Assembly: GCA_965246905.1 (NCBI GenBank)
Contig: CBDFFZ010000032.1
Coordinates: 1 to 64,000, forward strand
Origin: UBA1952 sp965246905
Lineage (GTDB): Bacteria > Bacteroidota > Bacteroidia > Chitinophagales > Chitinophagaceae
Length of the DNA stretch: 64,000 nucleotides
Direction of reading: 5' to 3'
Of the stretch, positions 1 to 8,115 are shown piece by piece (within the stretch, counting starts at the first letter, position 1; every line of letters begins with the position of its first letter). A program made the translations under genes and the position numbers. The notes under the pieces are model-generated. The model had not been told where the DNA came from, did not search any database, and was given only the letters and a program-made list of their open reading frames with translations.

Positions 1-478
1 CAAATGATTCATCGGCCTTATGCTTTTCAATAGGCAGCGCATTGGCATCAACGGCATTACCCGTATTTACCGAGATATAGCCACCTGCCTGCACAATGCG
101 GTCGAATGAGTTGCGATCCGTTACCAGATCCTTGATTACCGGGAAGGAATTGGCGCGCCACGGCTCCACAACTACGGTATCGCCGTCTTTATACTCGCGC
201 ATGTGTAGCTGGCAAACGGTGGTATGCTTCCAGGGGCCGTGCGCACGGCCATTAATGTACATGCTGCACGAGCCGCAGATGCCTTCCCGGCAATCATGAT
301 CAAAAGCGATAGGGTCCTTGCCTTCCGCATTGAGCTGCTCATTGAGCACATCAAACATCTCGAGGAAGGACATCTCGGAAGAGATACCACTCACCTTGTA
401 GTTCTCGAAACCACCCTTTGCATTCTTATTTTTCTGGCGCCAAACCTTCAGGTTGAGGCTCATGTTGTAATGCTCCAT
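1..478 (-). CDS. sdhB: succinate dehydrogenase/fumarate reductase iron-sulfur subunit (3' part outside window)
   Basis: SdhB carries electrons from the flavoprotein SdhA through Fe-S clusters to the membrane subunit SdhC, in the TCA cycle and respiratory complex II. The visible 159 codons cover the N-terminal 2Fe-2S domain. It starts MEHYNMSLNLKVWRQKN and contains the ferredoxin-type cluster ligands C-x4-C-x2-C (REGICGSCSMYING) and a further Cys in TTVCQLHM. The C-terminal 4Fe-4S/3Fe-4S half lies beyond base 1. The start is ATG at 478; a second Met five codons in is possible. The gene begins only 5 bases after the stop of the nuclease-like gene, so it should be translated from the same mRNA. 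In other Bacteroidota it normally follows sdhA directly. Confidence 0.95.
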   Translation of the reverse strand, partial: MEHYNMSLNLKVWRQKNKNAKGGFENYKVSGISSEMSFLEMFDVLNEQLNAEGKDPIAFDHDCREGICGSCSMYINGRAHGPWKHTTVCQLHMREYKDGDTVVVEPWRANSFPVIKDLVTDRNSFDRIVQAGGYISVNTGNAVDANALPIEKHKADESF

Positions 479-482
479 GTTG

Positions 483-920
483 CTAAAATTTTTCGGTATA
501 GGAACGGTTAGTTCGGTATAAAAAGATTTTGGAAGGAATCAATCGAATCAGCTTTCTGTATGCAGGATTGTTTTGAAGTTCAGGAACATTTCCGCTTCCA
601 ATAATTCTTACCAATACTTGATAGCTGCCCAATTCATTTTTTAGATAAATAATAGAATCATATGCCTGTTTAACGGCTGTAATCAGGTCGCCGCCTTTTA
701 GCTCTATAAATAGGGCTATCCGTGGATTTCTTGTTTCGAGTTTAAATAAATAATCGCACCTCTTTTGTCCTGATGGCTGAGCTAAACATCCGTCAACCTT
801 TATTTTTTGAATCCTGAACAGAGAGTCGTTCTGTAATGAATACTTTTTACCTTTTTCTTCTGCTGTACAAATTTTCTGTTCAACATCATACTCAATGCAT
901 TTAGCTAAAACCAGACTCAT
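483..920 (-). CDS. small PD-(D/E)XK-like protein, partner of the adjacent ATPase
   Basis: A 145-residue soluble protein with no close family I can name. The middle resembles a PD-(D/E)XK nuclease core: a hydrophobic strand ending in Asp (RCDYLF, D56), then a strand carrying E-x-K (ALFIELKGG, E73 and K75), then a helix with Gln (AVKQAYDSI, Q85) as in RecB-like nucleases. Nuclease activity is inferred from this motif order only. The start is the ATG at 920, because it overlaps the ATPase stop as ATGA, a sign of translational coupling; a TTG three codons upstream is less likely. The gene is clearly richer in A+T than sdhA and sdhB around it, suggesting transfer. It could instead be a regulatory or sensor subunit of the ATPase. 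Confidence 0.8.
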   Translation of the reverse strand: MSLVLAKCIEYDVEQKICTAEEKGKKYSLQNDSLFRIQKIKVDGCLAQPSGQKRCDYLFKLETRNPRIALFIELKGGDLITAVKQAYDSIIYLKNELGSYQVLVRIIGSGNVPELQNNPAYRKLIRLIPSKIFLYRTNRSYTEKF

Positions 921-2011
921 TGCTGCCAAAATTGAATGTTGAGCAATTCATCAAACTGGTGATTAATAATTGACGAGACTGTATCAATCTCTTCAGACTT
1001 GATTAACCCCTCTTCCCGGTCAAATATATCCTCGCATGTTCCATCAGGTAAAAGCTTGTAAGCAGATACATCAGAATGGTTCAGCCAATATTGCCCTGAA
1101 ATGATTCGCGCTGTTGCTTCTTTATCTTTTTTTCCTGATTCATAGGCACTCATTAAGTTGTTCAAAGAAGCTAAAACATAAGGGCTATGTGTAGCAATAA
1201 GCATGGTGTTTCCATAATTCATTGTTTTATCAACAAGAAACTTCATTAGTTCATTCTGTGCGGTTGGAAATAGATTAAGTTCGGGTTCTTCGATAATGAA
1301 AAAATCTTTGTTAGGCAATTCAGCAAGGCCACTAATCATTACAACAATTGGAATTGATGATTGAAAACCGCTCGATGAGTTGCTTAATAAAAATGTTCGA
1401 CCATTAACCGAAACCTTATCTAGATCATTTTCATAAACGTAATTAACGTTTTTGAGATGTGGTATTGGTAACCTATTTACATTCTTTCGTGCTGCATTGA
1501 GATTGATAAAATAATCCATGATTTTTGGATCACTACGTAATATAGAATTGACATCTGCTAAATAACCAGCAAATACTCGTTCCGCTGGAACATAAGTTGT
1601 AATACCTATTTCTGCTAAGTACCAATCATCAAGTTTTGAAATTTCATCACCCTCGATCTTTGTTAGTCCTGAAAATACTTTGCTGTATAATTCTATTAAC
1701 CTTTCTAATTGAAGTTTATGTCTGCCGATTGCATTCACGGTAAATTTCCCCTTCAAATAAACGATGTGAAAATTCCCTGATTGAAACAAAATATCTGTAT
1801 CCTCTTCAAATGGCAAAGAGTACCTATCTTGCTCGCGATACCTACTAATGTCGGATCCTAAAAGAAAATTTAAATTTCCGAACAGCGCTAACAGCTTGGC
1901 TACCGTACTCTTTCCAGTTGCCTGCTCGCCTATAAGCACATTGAACCGGCCAAACGTCAGATCGGCTTCCCTAATAGGTCCAAAGTTCTTTATGAATAGT
2001 CTTTCCTTCAC
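917..2011 (-). CDS. SMC-like/AAA_21-type ATPase of a two-gene cassette
   Basis: A 364-residue ATPase of the overcoming-lysogenization-defect/AAA_15-AAA_21 type seen in many phage defence systems (family knowledge). Visible motifs are an N-terminal strand (FIKNFGPIREADLTFG), Walker A GEQATGKST at residues 28-36, an ABC-like signature SNSSSGFQSSIPI near 210, Walker B FFIIEEPELNLFP near 240 and the switch histidine IATHSPYVL near 275. No Toprim or helicase domain follows, so the effector would be the adjacent small protein. It starts with GTG, 8 bases after the sdhA stop, and ends in ATGA with the next gene. A hand count of bases 1201-1260 gives 19 of 60 G+C, against 30 of 60 for 3241-3300 in sdhA. 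Its function is unknown; a nucleic-acid-sensing defence ATPase is the leading inference. Confidence 0.9.
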   Translation of the reverse strand: MKERLFIKNFGPIREADLTFGRFNVLIGEQATGKSTVAKLLALFGNLNFLLGSDISRYREQDRYSLPFEEDTDILFQSGNFHIVYLKGKFTVNAIGRHKLQLERLIELYSKVFSGLTKIEGDEISKLDDWYLAEIGITTYVPAERVFAGYLADVNSILRSDPKIMDYFINLNAARKNVNRLPIPHLKNVNYVYENDLDKVSVNGRTFLLSNSSSGFQSSIPIVVMISGLAELPNKDFFIIEEPELNLFPTAQNELMKFLVDKTMNYGNTMLIATHSPYVLASLNNLMSAYESGKKDKEATARIISGQYWLNHSDVSAYKLLPDGTCEDIFDREEGLIKSEEIDTVSSIINHQFDELLNIQFWQQ

Positions 2012-2018
2012 TTAGATA

Positions 2019-3998
2019 TTACTTATAGCTACGCGCACTCGGATGCACCACATCATACACAAGCGCTTCTTTATGCAGCTCAGGCTCCGCATTTTCGCCC
2101 TTGTACTCCCAGGCAGAAACATACATGTATTCCTCATCACGGCGCATTGCCTCACCATCCTCCGTCTGATATTCCTCGCGAAAGTGGCCGCCGCAGCTTT
2201 CATTGCGATCCAGCGCATCAATGCACATCAGCTCGCCTAATTCTATGAAGTCAGCTACGCGGCCCGCTTTATCCAGTTCAGGATTAAATTCATTGATCTC
2301 ACCAGGGATGCGCACATTGCTCCAGAACTCCTTCTTTAATGCCTGTATTTCCTGTATTGCCTGCCGCAGGCCTTCGGCATTGCGCGCCATGCCGCACTTA
2401 TCCCACATAATTTTACCCAGGCGTTTATGCATGCTTTCCACACTTTGAGTGCCTTTAATGCCCATCATTTTATTGATGCGGTCGCTCACTTCTTTTTCCG
2501 CAGCGATAAATGCAGGATGGTCGGTGCCTTCTGGCTTCTTGCTGATCTCATCCGCAAGGTAGTTGCCGATAGTGTAGGGAATCACGAAATAGCCATCCGC
2601 CAGTCCCTGCATCAGTGCCGATGCACCGAGGCGGTTAGCACCGTGGTCGGAGAAGTTGGCTTCGCCTAATGCATAAAGGCCAGGCACGGTAGTCATCAGC
2701 TCATAATCTACCCAGACACCGCCCATGGTATAATGCACCGCAGGATAGATGCGCATGGGTATCTCATAAGGATTCTCGCCGGTGATCTTCGCATACATAT
2801 CGAAGAGGTTGCCGTATTTTTCTTCTACTACTGCGCGGCCAAGCTTATAGACGGCATCATTACTGCCGCCGGTATTGCCCTGCTTGCCTTCCTCGATCCG
2901 GCCATAGCGCATGATGGCATCCATAAAGTCAAGATATACGGCCTGCTTGCTCGTGCCAACACCATACCCGGCATCGCAACGCTCCTTGGCGGCTCTGGAT
3001 GCCACATCGCGCGGCACTAGATTGCCAAAAGCAGGATACCTTCTTTCAAGATAATAATCGCGTTCTTCTTCGGGAATTTCAGATGCCTTGCGTGTATCGT
3101 TCTGCTTTTTAGGCACCCAGATACGCCCGTCATTCCGCAGGGATTCAGACATGAGCGTAAGCTTACTCTGATGGTCGCCGCTTACAGGAATACAGGTAGG
3201 ATGTATCTGCGTAAAGCAGGGATTACCGAAAAAAGCACCTTTCTTATGCGCCTTCCAGGCTGCGGTAACATTGCAGCCCATCGCATTCGTAGAGAGATAA
3301 AACACATTGCCATAACCACCGCTGCAAAGCAATACGGCATGGCCGAAATGGCGCTCCAGCGTGCCATCCACAAGATTCCGTGCTATAATGCCGCGCGCCC
3401 TTTCATCGATCTTTACCACTTCCAGCATTTCATGGCGCGGATACATGGTTACATTACCTAACGCAACCTGCCGCTCTAATGCCTGATAAGCACCAATCAG
3501 TAGTTGCTGGCCTGTCTGACCGGCCGCGTAAAACGTACGCTGCACTTGTGTACCGCCAAATGAACGGTTGCTGAGGAGCCCGCCGTACTCACGTGCAAAA
3601 GGCACGCCCTGCGCTACACACTGGTCGATAATGCTGGCCGAAACTTCTGCAAGGCGATGCACATTGCCTTCGCGTGCGCGGTAATCGCCGCCTTTAATGG
3701 TATCGTAAAACAGGCGGTAGGTACTGTCGCCGTCGTTCTGATAATTCTTAGCGGCGTTGATGCCCCCCTGCGCTGCAATAGAGTGCGCGCGCCGCGGAGA
3801 ATCCTGAAAGCAGAAAGCCTTCACCTTGTAGCCAAGCTCACCCAAAGCTGCAGCTGCAGAAGCGCCGGCAAGCCCGGTACCTACTACAATGATTTCGAGC
3901 TTGCGCTTATTGGCCGGGTTTACCAGCTTACAGGTGCTTTTATAATCGGTCCACTTTTTAGCGAGCTCGCCAGGTGGTATTCTGTTATCTAATGGCAT
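2019..3998 (-). CDS. sdhA: succinate dehydrogenase/fumarate reductase flavoprotein subunit
   Basis: The catalytic subunit that interconverts succinate and fumarate using covalently bound FAD at the inner membrane face. It has 659 residues, the usual size for the Bacteroidetes/epsilon-type enzyme. Visible are the FAD Rossmann motif VVGTGLAGASAAAALG near 40, the flavinylation-site region AHSIAAQGGINAAKNYQ near 80, the THPTCIP strand in the active-site region, and the FAD-binding C-terminal region LGASALMQGLADG. The N-terminal MPLDNRIPPGELAKKW is typical of this subtype. The start is ATG at 3998. It belongs with sdhC upstream and sdhB downstream, but here both junctions carry foreign genes: Uma2 lies 32 bases upstream and the ATPase GTG lies 8 bases after the stop. 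Confidence 0.97.
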   Translation of the reverse strand: MPLDNRIPPGELAKKWTDYKSTCKLVNPANKRKLEIIVVGTGLAGASAAAALGELGYKVKAFCFQDSPRRAHSIAAQGGINAAKNYQNDGDSTYRLFYDTIKGGDYRAREGNVHRLAEVSASIIDQCVAQGVPFAREYGGLLSNRSFGGTQVQRTFYAAGQTGQQLLIGAYQALERQVALGNVTMYPRHEMLEVVKIDERARGIIARNLVDGTLERHFGHAVLLCSGGYGNVFYLSTNAMGCNVTAAWKAHKKGAFFGNPCFTQIHPTCIPVSGDHQSKLTLMSESLRNDGRIWVPKKQNDTRKASEIPEEERDYYLERRYPAFGNLVPRDVASRAAKERCDAGYGVGTSKQAVYLDFMDAIMRYGRIEEGKQGNTGGSNDAVYKLGRAVVEEKYGNLFDMYAKITGENPYEIPMRIYPAVHYTMGGVWVDYELMTTVPGLYALGEANFSDHGANRLGASALMQGLADGYFVIPYTIGNYLADEISKKPEGTDHPAFIAAEKEVSDRINKMMGIKGTQSVESMHKRLGKIMWDKCGMARNAEGLRQAIQEIQALKKEFWSNVRIPGEINEFNPELDKAGRVADFIELGELMCIDALDRNESCGGHFREEYQTEDGEAMRRDEEYMYVSAWEYKGENAEPELHKEALVYDVVHPSARSYK

Positions 3999-4030
3999 CT
4001 TTTATCGTTGATTCTTTGTCGTAGATGGGT

Positions 4031-4588
4031 TCAGGAAAATGAAATACCCTTGTAAATATCCGCCAGGGGCAGGCTGATGTTCAATTGTGCGAGTTCTATC
4101 CTGGCATCCATTCCTGTGTATTTATGTGCTATCCAGGCTTCCCCCCCGCGCTCATAAACAGTGATGAGTATGGTTTCGGGTTCTGCGATTATGTAGTATT
4201 GGAGGCTGGGAATTTTTATATAGTCCAGGTATTTATCAACATAATCATGCGTCTGGCTGTTTTCAGATACTACCTCCACGATGATAGCAGGTGATGAAAC
4301 AATATACTGATTTGTGTTATTGTCCTGCTCAGCCGAAATACAAACATCAGGATAGTAGAATTTTGTACCCCCCGGTATAGCCACTTTTACATCATGATTG
4401 TAAATCCTGTATTCCGGGAATAATTGTTGATGAAGCAGCAATGCTATTGCAAACGCGATCTGATTATTTATTTTCTTTTCTCCGGGTATTTCATAAAGGT
4501 TTCCTTCAATGTACTCATGGCGGCGCTCACTCTTCAGCTCATACTGAATGTACTCTTCTGCGCTCATGATCTTTGCCTCTGTACGCAT
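4031..4588 (-). CDS. Uma2 family (DUF820) putative restriction endonuclease-like protein
   Basis: About 185 residues. Uma2 proteins have a PD-(D/E)XK fold and are abundant in cyanobacteria and Bacteroidota; their role is still poorly known. Here the family core is seen as EYIEGNLYEIPG, then FYYPDVCISAEQ with the catalytic-type Asp, PAIIVEVVSENSQTHD with Glu, and the helix DKYLDYIKIPSLQYYIIAEPE with the conserved Lys and Tyr. The reading frame extends to a GTG at 4612, but a -7 promoter element at 4614-4621 makes the ATG at 4588 more likely; MSAEEYIQYE at 4567 is also possible. It sits between sdhC and sdhA and may have its own promoter. Confidence 0.85.
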   Translation of the reverse strand: MRTEAKIMSAEEYIQYELKSERRHEYIEGNLYEIPGEKKINNQIAFAIALLLHQQLFPEYRIYNHDVKVAIPGGTKFYYPDVCISAEQDNNTNQYIVSSPAIIVEVVSENSQTHDYVDKYLDYIKIPSLQYYIIAEPETILITVYERGGEAWIAHKYTGMDARIELAQLNISLPLADIYKGISFS

Positions 4589-4613
4589 ATCTGTCTGCTG
4601 ATTTGTAAACACT

Positions 4614-4621
4614 CAAATTTA
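4614..4621 (-). promoter_or_regulatory. Bacteroidota -7 promoter element for the Uma2 gene
   Basis: The minus strand reads TAAATTTG, matching the Bacteroidota consensus TAnnTTTG, about 25 bases before the preferred Uma2 ATG. It would let Uma2, and by read-through sdhA, be expressed independently of the sdhC promoter. No clear -33 element is visible. Confidence 0.45.
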
Positions 4622-4647
4622 CGAAAATGCCGTTTACCTTTTTTGAT

Positions 4648-5103
4648 TTATGCCCCAAACTGGCGCAGGTGGTGATCCAGGTGTTTCATCTGCAACTTAT
4701 CCCATTCCGGGTTTGTTAGCGGGCCAAAGAACGGGTGGCGCTTATGCAGGGTATCGGTTTTCCCGGCTTCGCTGAATTTATCAATGGCTGATAGCAGCTT
4801 CTTCTTCTCTTCCTCAAACTTCCTCGGTTCTGACACTAAAAACGTTTTATCCGTAGGCTGATTCTTCTTGAAAGGCAGATCGTCTTTCATTAGCTTATTC
4901 TTCACCATTTTGCCAATAAGGCGGATAATAAAATTGTACTTTTTCAACTCATGGCTGCCGGTACCTACATTGAGTGGCGCCTGGCAATGCGCCATCATCT
5001 GCGCTACCTCCATCTTGCCCCACTGGCGCTGGCTCTCCGGATTAAGGGTATCTATACGTTGCTTCAGGGAAGTAAGGTCTTCGCTTTTAAAAATGCTATC
5101 CAT
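4648..5103 (-). CDS. DUF1569 family protein (DinB-like helical fold)
   Basis: A 151-residue soluble protein starting MDSIFKSEDLTSLKQRIDTL. It matches DUF1569: the WGKMEVAQMMAHCQAPL segment near 30, a central KKNQPTDKTFLVSEPRKF region, and the C-terminal HPFFGPLTNPEWDKLQMKHLDHHLRQFG signature with clustered histidines. That arrangement suggests a metal-binding four-helix DinB-like fold (inference); no reaction is known. The reading frame is open further upstream to 5208, but that part overlaps sdhC in another frame, so the ATG at 5103, 39 bases after the sdhC stop, is preferred. It is an insertion into the sdh operon and shows no link to respiration. Confidence 0.85.
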   Translation of the reverse strand: MDSIFKSEDLTSLKQRIDTLNPESQRQWGKMEVAQMMAHCQAPLNVGTGSHELKKYNFIIRLIGKMVKNKLMKDDLPFKKNQPTDKTFLVSEPRKFEEEKKKLLSAIDKFSEAGKTDTLHKRHPFFGPLTNPEWDKLQMKHLDHHLRQFGA

Positions 5104-5141
5104 AAAATACGCGTTGATATTTGCGGGGATATAAATAATGA

Positions 5142-5873
5142 TTAGTGCTGTGGATATAAGTTGGGATCCACCTGGTGTGCAAATACGGATGGATTCATAT
5201 GGAACCATTCATTGGCACCACCATAAAACCATAATGGCATCAGTGCAAAAACAAGCGGCACGATAATTGAAAATGCAAAGCCAAGGGTTTGTATCATGCC
5301 TTTATAACGGTGCGTGGTGAGGCCAAACGTCTGCATAGCGCTGTAAAAGCCATGCGCAAGATGCCAGCCGAGGGAAATGCAGCCCAGCACATAAACAACT
5401 ACGATTAATGGGTTGGTAAAAGCCTCTGACATCCTGGTAAAAAGATCGAGCTCTTTGCTGTCCACGATCTGGCTGGCACGGTTAGGAATCCAGAAAGCAG
5501 ATAAATGCACAATGAGAAATAACAGGATAAGCGTACCCAGAATACCCATGCTGCGGCTGTACCAACGGCTTGTTTTATTACCGGGCTTCACGGCGTATTT
5601 CACCGTGCGGCGGCTCATATTTTTGATCCAGAGTTGCAACCCAAGGATAATATGCCAGAGAAGAAAGGCTATCAGCCCAACTTCCACGATCCTCACCAGC
5701 GGGTTAGTACCCAGAAAGTGCGCGTAAACATTGAAATTGGCGCCGCCATCATTATAAAAAACCTGTGCATTCACATAACAGTGAACCATAAGAAAAATCA
5801 CAAGAAAAAGACCGGTAGCTCCCATCAGCAGCTTGCGGCCGATAGCGGTGGAAAATGCAGCTTTCCAATTCAT
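5142..5873 (-). CDS. sdhC: succinate dehydrogenase cytochrome b subunit
   Basis: The membrane anchor of complex II, binding haem b and menaquinone. It has 243 residues with five hydrophobic segments at about 17-38, 56-80, 105-130, 152-178 and 195-220. Histidines placed to ligate haem occur in FLMVHCYV, LLWHIILG, LFLIVHLSAFW and LGWHLAHGF, as in the single-subunit, di-haem b558 type of Bacteroidetes and epsilonproteobacteria. It is the first gene of the sdh operon, with a good -7 promoter element about 55 bases upstream. The ATG at 5873 gives a normal N-terminus (MNWKAAFSTAIGRKLLMG). Confidence 0.95.
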   Translation of the reverse strand: MNWKAAFSTAIGRKLLMGATGLFLVIFLMVHCYVNAQVFYNDGGANFNVYAHFLGTNPLVRIVEVGLIAFLLWHIILGLQLWIKNMSRRTVKYAVKPGNKTSRWYSRSMGILGTLILLFLIVHLSAFWIPNRASQIVDSKELDLFTRMSEAFTNPLIVVVYVLGCISLGWHLAHGFYSAMQTFGLTTHRYKGMIQTLGFAFSIIVPLVFALMPLWFYGGANEWFHMNPSVFAHQVDPNLYPQH

Positions 5874-5925
5874 ACGTTGGTAATCAGAAAAATTAAGAGA
5901 AGATAAGTGAATGACAATTCACCGA

Positions 5926-5933
5926 CAAAGATA
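5926..5933 (-). promoter_or_regulatory. -7 promoter element of the sdh operon
   Basis: The minus strand reads TATCTTTG, a perfect TAnnTTTG, 53 bases before the sdhC ATG. It implies a leader of about 45 nt. No TTG-type -33 box is obvious. Confidence 0.6.
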
Positions 5934-6060
5934 AATCCCGGTGGGGAGAATTTTTCATGTTTAATTAAGGGAGTTGAGATTGTTGGATGAGGTTTGACAA
6001 AGTGAAAAAACTTGGAAAGAGTTGGACGGAATTGGCGGCGAATAGCCCAAGTCCCAATTT

Positions 6061-6654
6061 CTAATCCCCTAACCGCAGCATCTGGTTATCTACAAGCTGA
6101 AAAAGATGCCCTGGCTGAAAGACGCGCCAGTTATCGATTTCCAGCATCCGCACATAGCGGTCTATATGGGATTTGTGGAAGTCGTATTGCGTTTGCGAAG
6201 GCATGTTGATGGAAACGATCCAGCCACCCTCGTCCTTTATATCATCATACCATTCAGCATAATAATCATCCTCGCTGCTGTGAAAGTTGAGCACATTCTC
6301 GGTGATCAGGATAAATTTATAGATACCCTGCGCCACCATCACATCGATCACCTCGCGCTTGAGCTGCATAATATCATTTTCCACCGCATCATTCCATTCG
6401 CCCAGCATTTCAATGATCGCAAAGTTGAGCTCATAATCCACGAACAGCGCTTTCGCATACAGCGTACGCGAGCCAAATTCATCCCACTGCGGGTGGATGT
6501 AATAATTGTAAACCGTGTTCGAAAATTCAAACTCGCTATACTCCCGCCCATAAAAAGGCGAGAGCTCATCCTCCTCGGCCATGTATAAATGGCGCCAGTT
6601 AAAAAAAGGTTCTATCTCGTGCATCGCAGGCCGCAAGTTCTGCAAAAAGACCAT
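6061..6654 (-). CDS. conserved hypothetical protein, acidic and aromatic-rich
   Basis: 197 residues, soluble, unusually rich in Asp, Glu, Tyr and Trp (for example PFFNWRHLYMAEEDELSPFY and SSEDDYYAEWYDDIKDEGGW). There is no signal peptide or membrane segment, and I do not recognise a catalytic motif. A central stretch VAQGIYKFILITENVLNF looks like a Rossmann-type strand and helix. The start is ATG at 6654; MHEIEPFFNWRHLY ten codons in (6624) is an equally good start. It stands alone on the minus strand, downstream of a repeat element. I judge it a real gene because of its length and consistent composition. Confidence 0.7.
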   Translation of the reverse strand: MVFLQNLRPAMHEIEPFFNWRHLYMAEEDELSPFYGREYSEFEFSNTVYNYYIHPQWDEFGSRTLYAKALFVDYELNFAIIEMLGEWNDAVENDIMQLKREVIDVMVAQGIYKFILITENVLNFHSSEDDYYAEWYDDIKDEGGWIVSINMPSQTQYDFHKSHIDRYVRMLEIDNWRVFQPGHLFQLVDNQMLRLGD

Positions 6655-6678
6655 TAAATATTGCGCCGCGAAAGGAAA

Positions 6679-6821
6679 TTTTTATTGTCCGGGCAGAGGG
6701 AAGCCGATTGAGCAGCAGTGGCGTTGGCACCGTTGAAATGAGTGCATCCATTATGCATTTCCTGCAAAGCGTAATTGTCTGAACTTTGATTATTATGATA
6801 GTTAGGATTTTTCATGATTCC
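6679..6821. repeat. dispersed intergenic repeat, copy 1 of 4 (long form)
   Basis: About 143 bp between the BaiN-like gene and the hypothetical gene. It shares with 10708-10848 the run of blocks ATTGTCCGGGCAG, GAAGCCGATTGAGCAG, GTGGCGTTGGCACC, TTCCTGCAAG, TCTGAACT, an ATTATGAT-rich tract and ATGATTTTT with ATTCC at the end. Copies at 23732-23800 and 37007-37076 share the central GGCGTTGGCACC block. On the minus strand every copy has an open frame reading N-G-A-N-A. This copy could encode 53 residues from an ATG at 6815, but the other copies have no start codon. Confidence 0.75.
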
Positions 6822-6825
6822 AACT

Positions 6826-8055
6826 TCATCCAACACAAAGCATCCCCCGCGCAGCCAGCCATCCGCTGCACCATGCGTGCTGAAAATTAAATCCGCCCGT
6901 AATCCCATCCACATCCATAGCCTCACCGCCAAAAAACAATCCCGGCACGATCCGGCTCTCCATCGTCTGCGGGTTGATCTCCGAAGTGGTAACACCGCCG
7001 CAGGTTACAAACTCTTCTTTAAAAGTCGTCTTGCCTTTTACCTCATAGGCATCCTGCACCAAAGCCGCGATAAGCTTGTTCTGCGCAGCGGCCGGCAGCT
7101 CGCCCCACTTAATATGCTCCTCAATTCCGCAACGGCTCAGCAAAAATTCCCATAAGCGCTTAGGCAGCTCAAAAGGATTCCTGCCATGCAGCAATTGCTT
7201 GCCCTGCTGCCTGCGAAGGTTCAGAAACTGCTCCCTGAGGCCGCTTTCAGAAACAGCTCCCAGCCAATTGATTAAAACCATAAAAGCATAATCTTTCTCC
7301 TGCAAAGCCCGCGCCGCCCAGGCAGACGTACGGAGCACCGCCGGCCCGCTGAAGCCCCAGTGCGTAATAAGCAGCGGCCCTTCCTGCACAAACTTCGTCC
7401 CGGCAATTTTTACGGTTGCATCCGGCACGCTCACGCCCATCAACTGTGTGATCGCATTTTTAGGAAGATTAAAAGTGAATAGCGAAGGAGCAGGCGGCTG
7501 GATGGTATGTCCGAGATCGGTAAGCCACCGAAAACTATCCGGCTTTAAAATGCTGCCGCAGGCCAGCATCACTGTATCTGCCGCGTGATCGCTGCCATCC
7601 TCAAAGATAATCCGGAAACCATGCTCCGCGATGGTGATACTTTTAACCCCCTTGCCATAGCGCACCTTTACCTGCCGGCGCATCATCTCCCCCCATATCG
7701 CATCTATGATCGTCTGCGAATCGTTGGTGGAAGGAAACATGCGGCCATCGGCTTCAGATACGATCTGAACGTCCCTTTTTTCAAACCATGCCACCGTATC
7801 GGCAGGCGAAAAATGATGCAGCGATTTCTTCAGCAAAGAAGCGCCGCGCGGATAGCGCTTCACGAGCTCGGCCACCTCAAAGCAGGCATGGGTTACATTG
7901 CAGCGCCCACCACCGGAAACCTTCACCTTCTGCATAGGCCGGGCAGCCTTCTCAAAAACAAAAACTTCCTGCCCCGCATGGTAAGAAATATTAGCCGCAG
8001 CAAAGCAGCCGGCAGCACCCGCCCCGATAATTGCAATGGTAGCAGGCTGGCTCAT
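6826..8055 (-). CDS. BaiN/HI0933-family NAD(P)/FAD-dependent oxidoreductase
   Basis: A 409-residue flavoprotein of the HI0933/YhiN/BaiN family. The N-terminal dinucleotide-binding motif IAIIGAGAAGCFAAAN is at about 6-21, followed by the family signature KVKVSGGGRCNVTHA near 55, a second FAD strand TVMLACGSILKPDSF near 155, the FVTCGGVTTSEINPQTMESR block near 350, and the C-terminal FFGGEAMDVDGITGGFNFQHAWCSG. The substrate in this organism is unknown; related enzymes include bile-acid dehydrogenases. The start chosen is MSQPATIAIIG at 8055, because the 18 extra upstream residues would precede the Rossmann strand. Confidence 0.9.
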   Translation of the reverse strand: MSQPATIAIIGAGAAGCFAAANISYHAGQEVFVFEKAARPMQKVKVSGGGRCNVTHACFEVAELVKRYPRGASLLKKSLHHFSPADTVAWFEKRDVQIVSEADGRMFPSTNDSQTIIDAIWGEMMRRQVKVRYGKGVKSITIAEHGFRIIFEDGSDHAADTVMLACGSILKPDSFRWLTDLGHTIQPPAPSLFTFNLPKNAITQLMGVSVPDATVKIAGTKFVQEGPLLITHWGFSGPAVLRTSAWAARALQEKDYAFMVLINWLGAVSESGLREQFLNLRRQQGKQLLHGRNPFELPKRLWEFLLSRCGIEEHIKWGELPAAAQNKLIAALVQDAYEVKGKTTFKEEFVTCGGVTTSEINPQTMESRIVPGLFFGGEAMDVDGITGGFNFQHAWCSGWLAARGMLCVG

Positions 8056-8115
8056 TGGTAAGAATATTGAAGGTCTATTTAGTTGAGAAAAACGTAGTGT
8101 TGTATGCACAGAACT

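Noticed and set aside
6654..6815. 53-residue minus-strand open frame starting MKNPNYHNNQSSDN within the dispersed repeat
   Set aside because: The related copies have no start codon, and one has a stop just upstream, so the frame is treated as part of a repeat.
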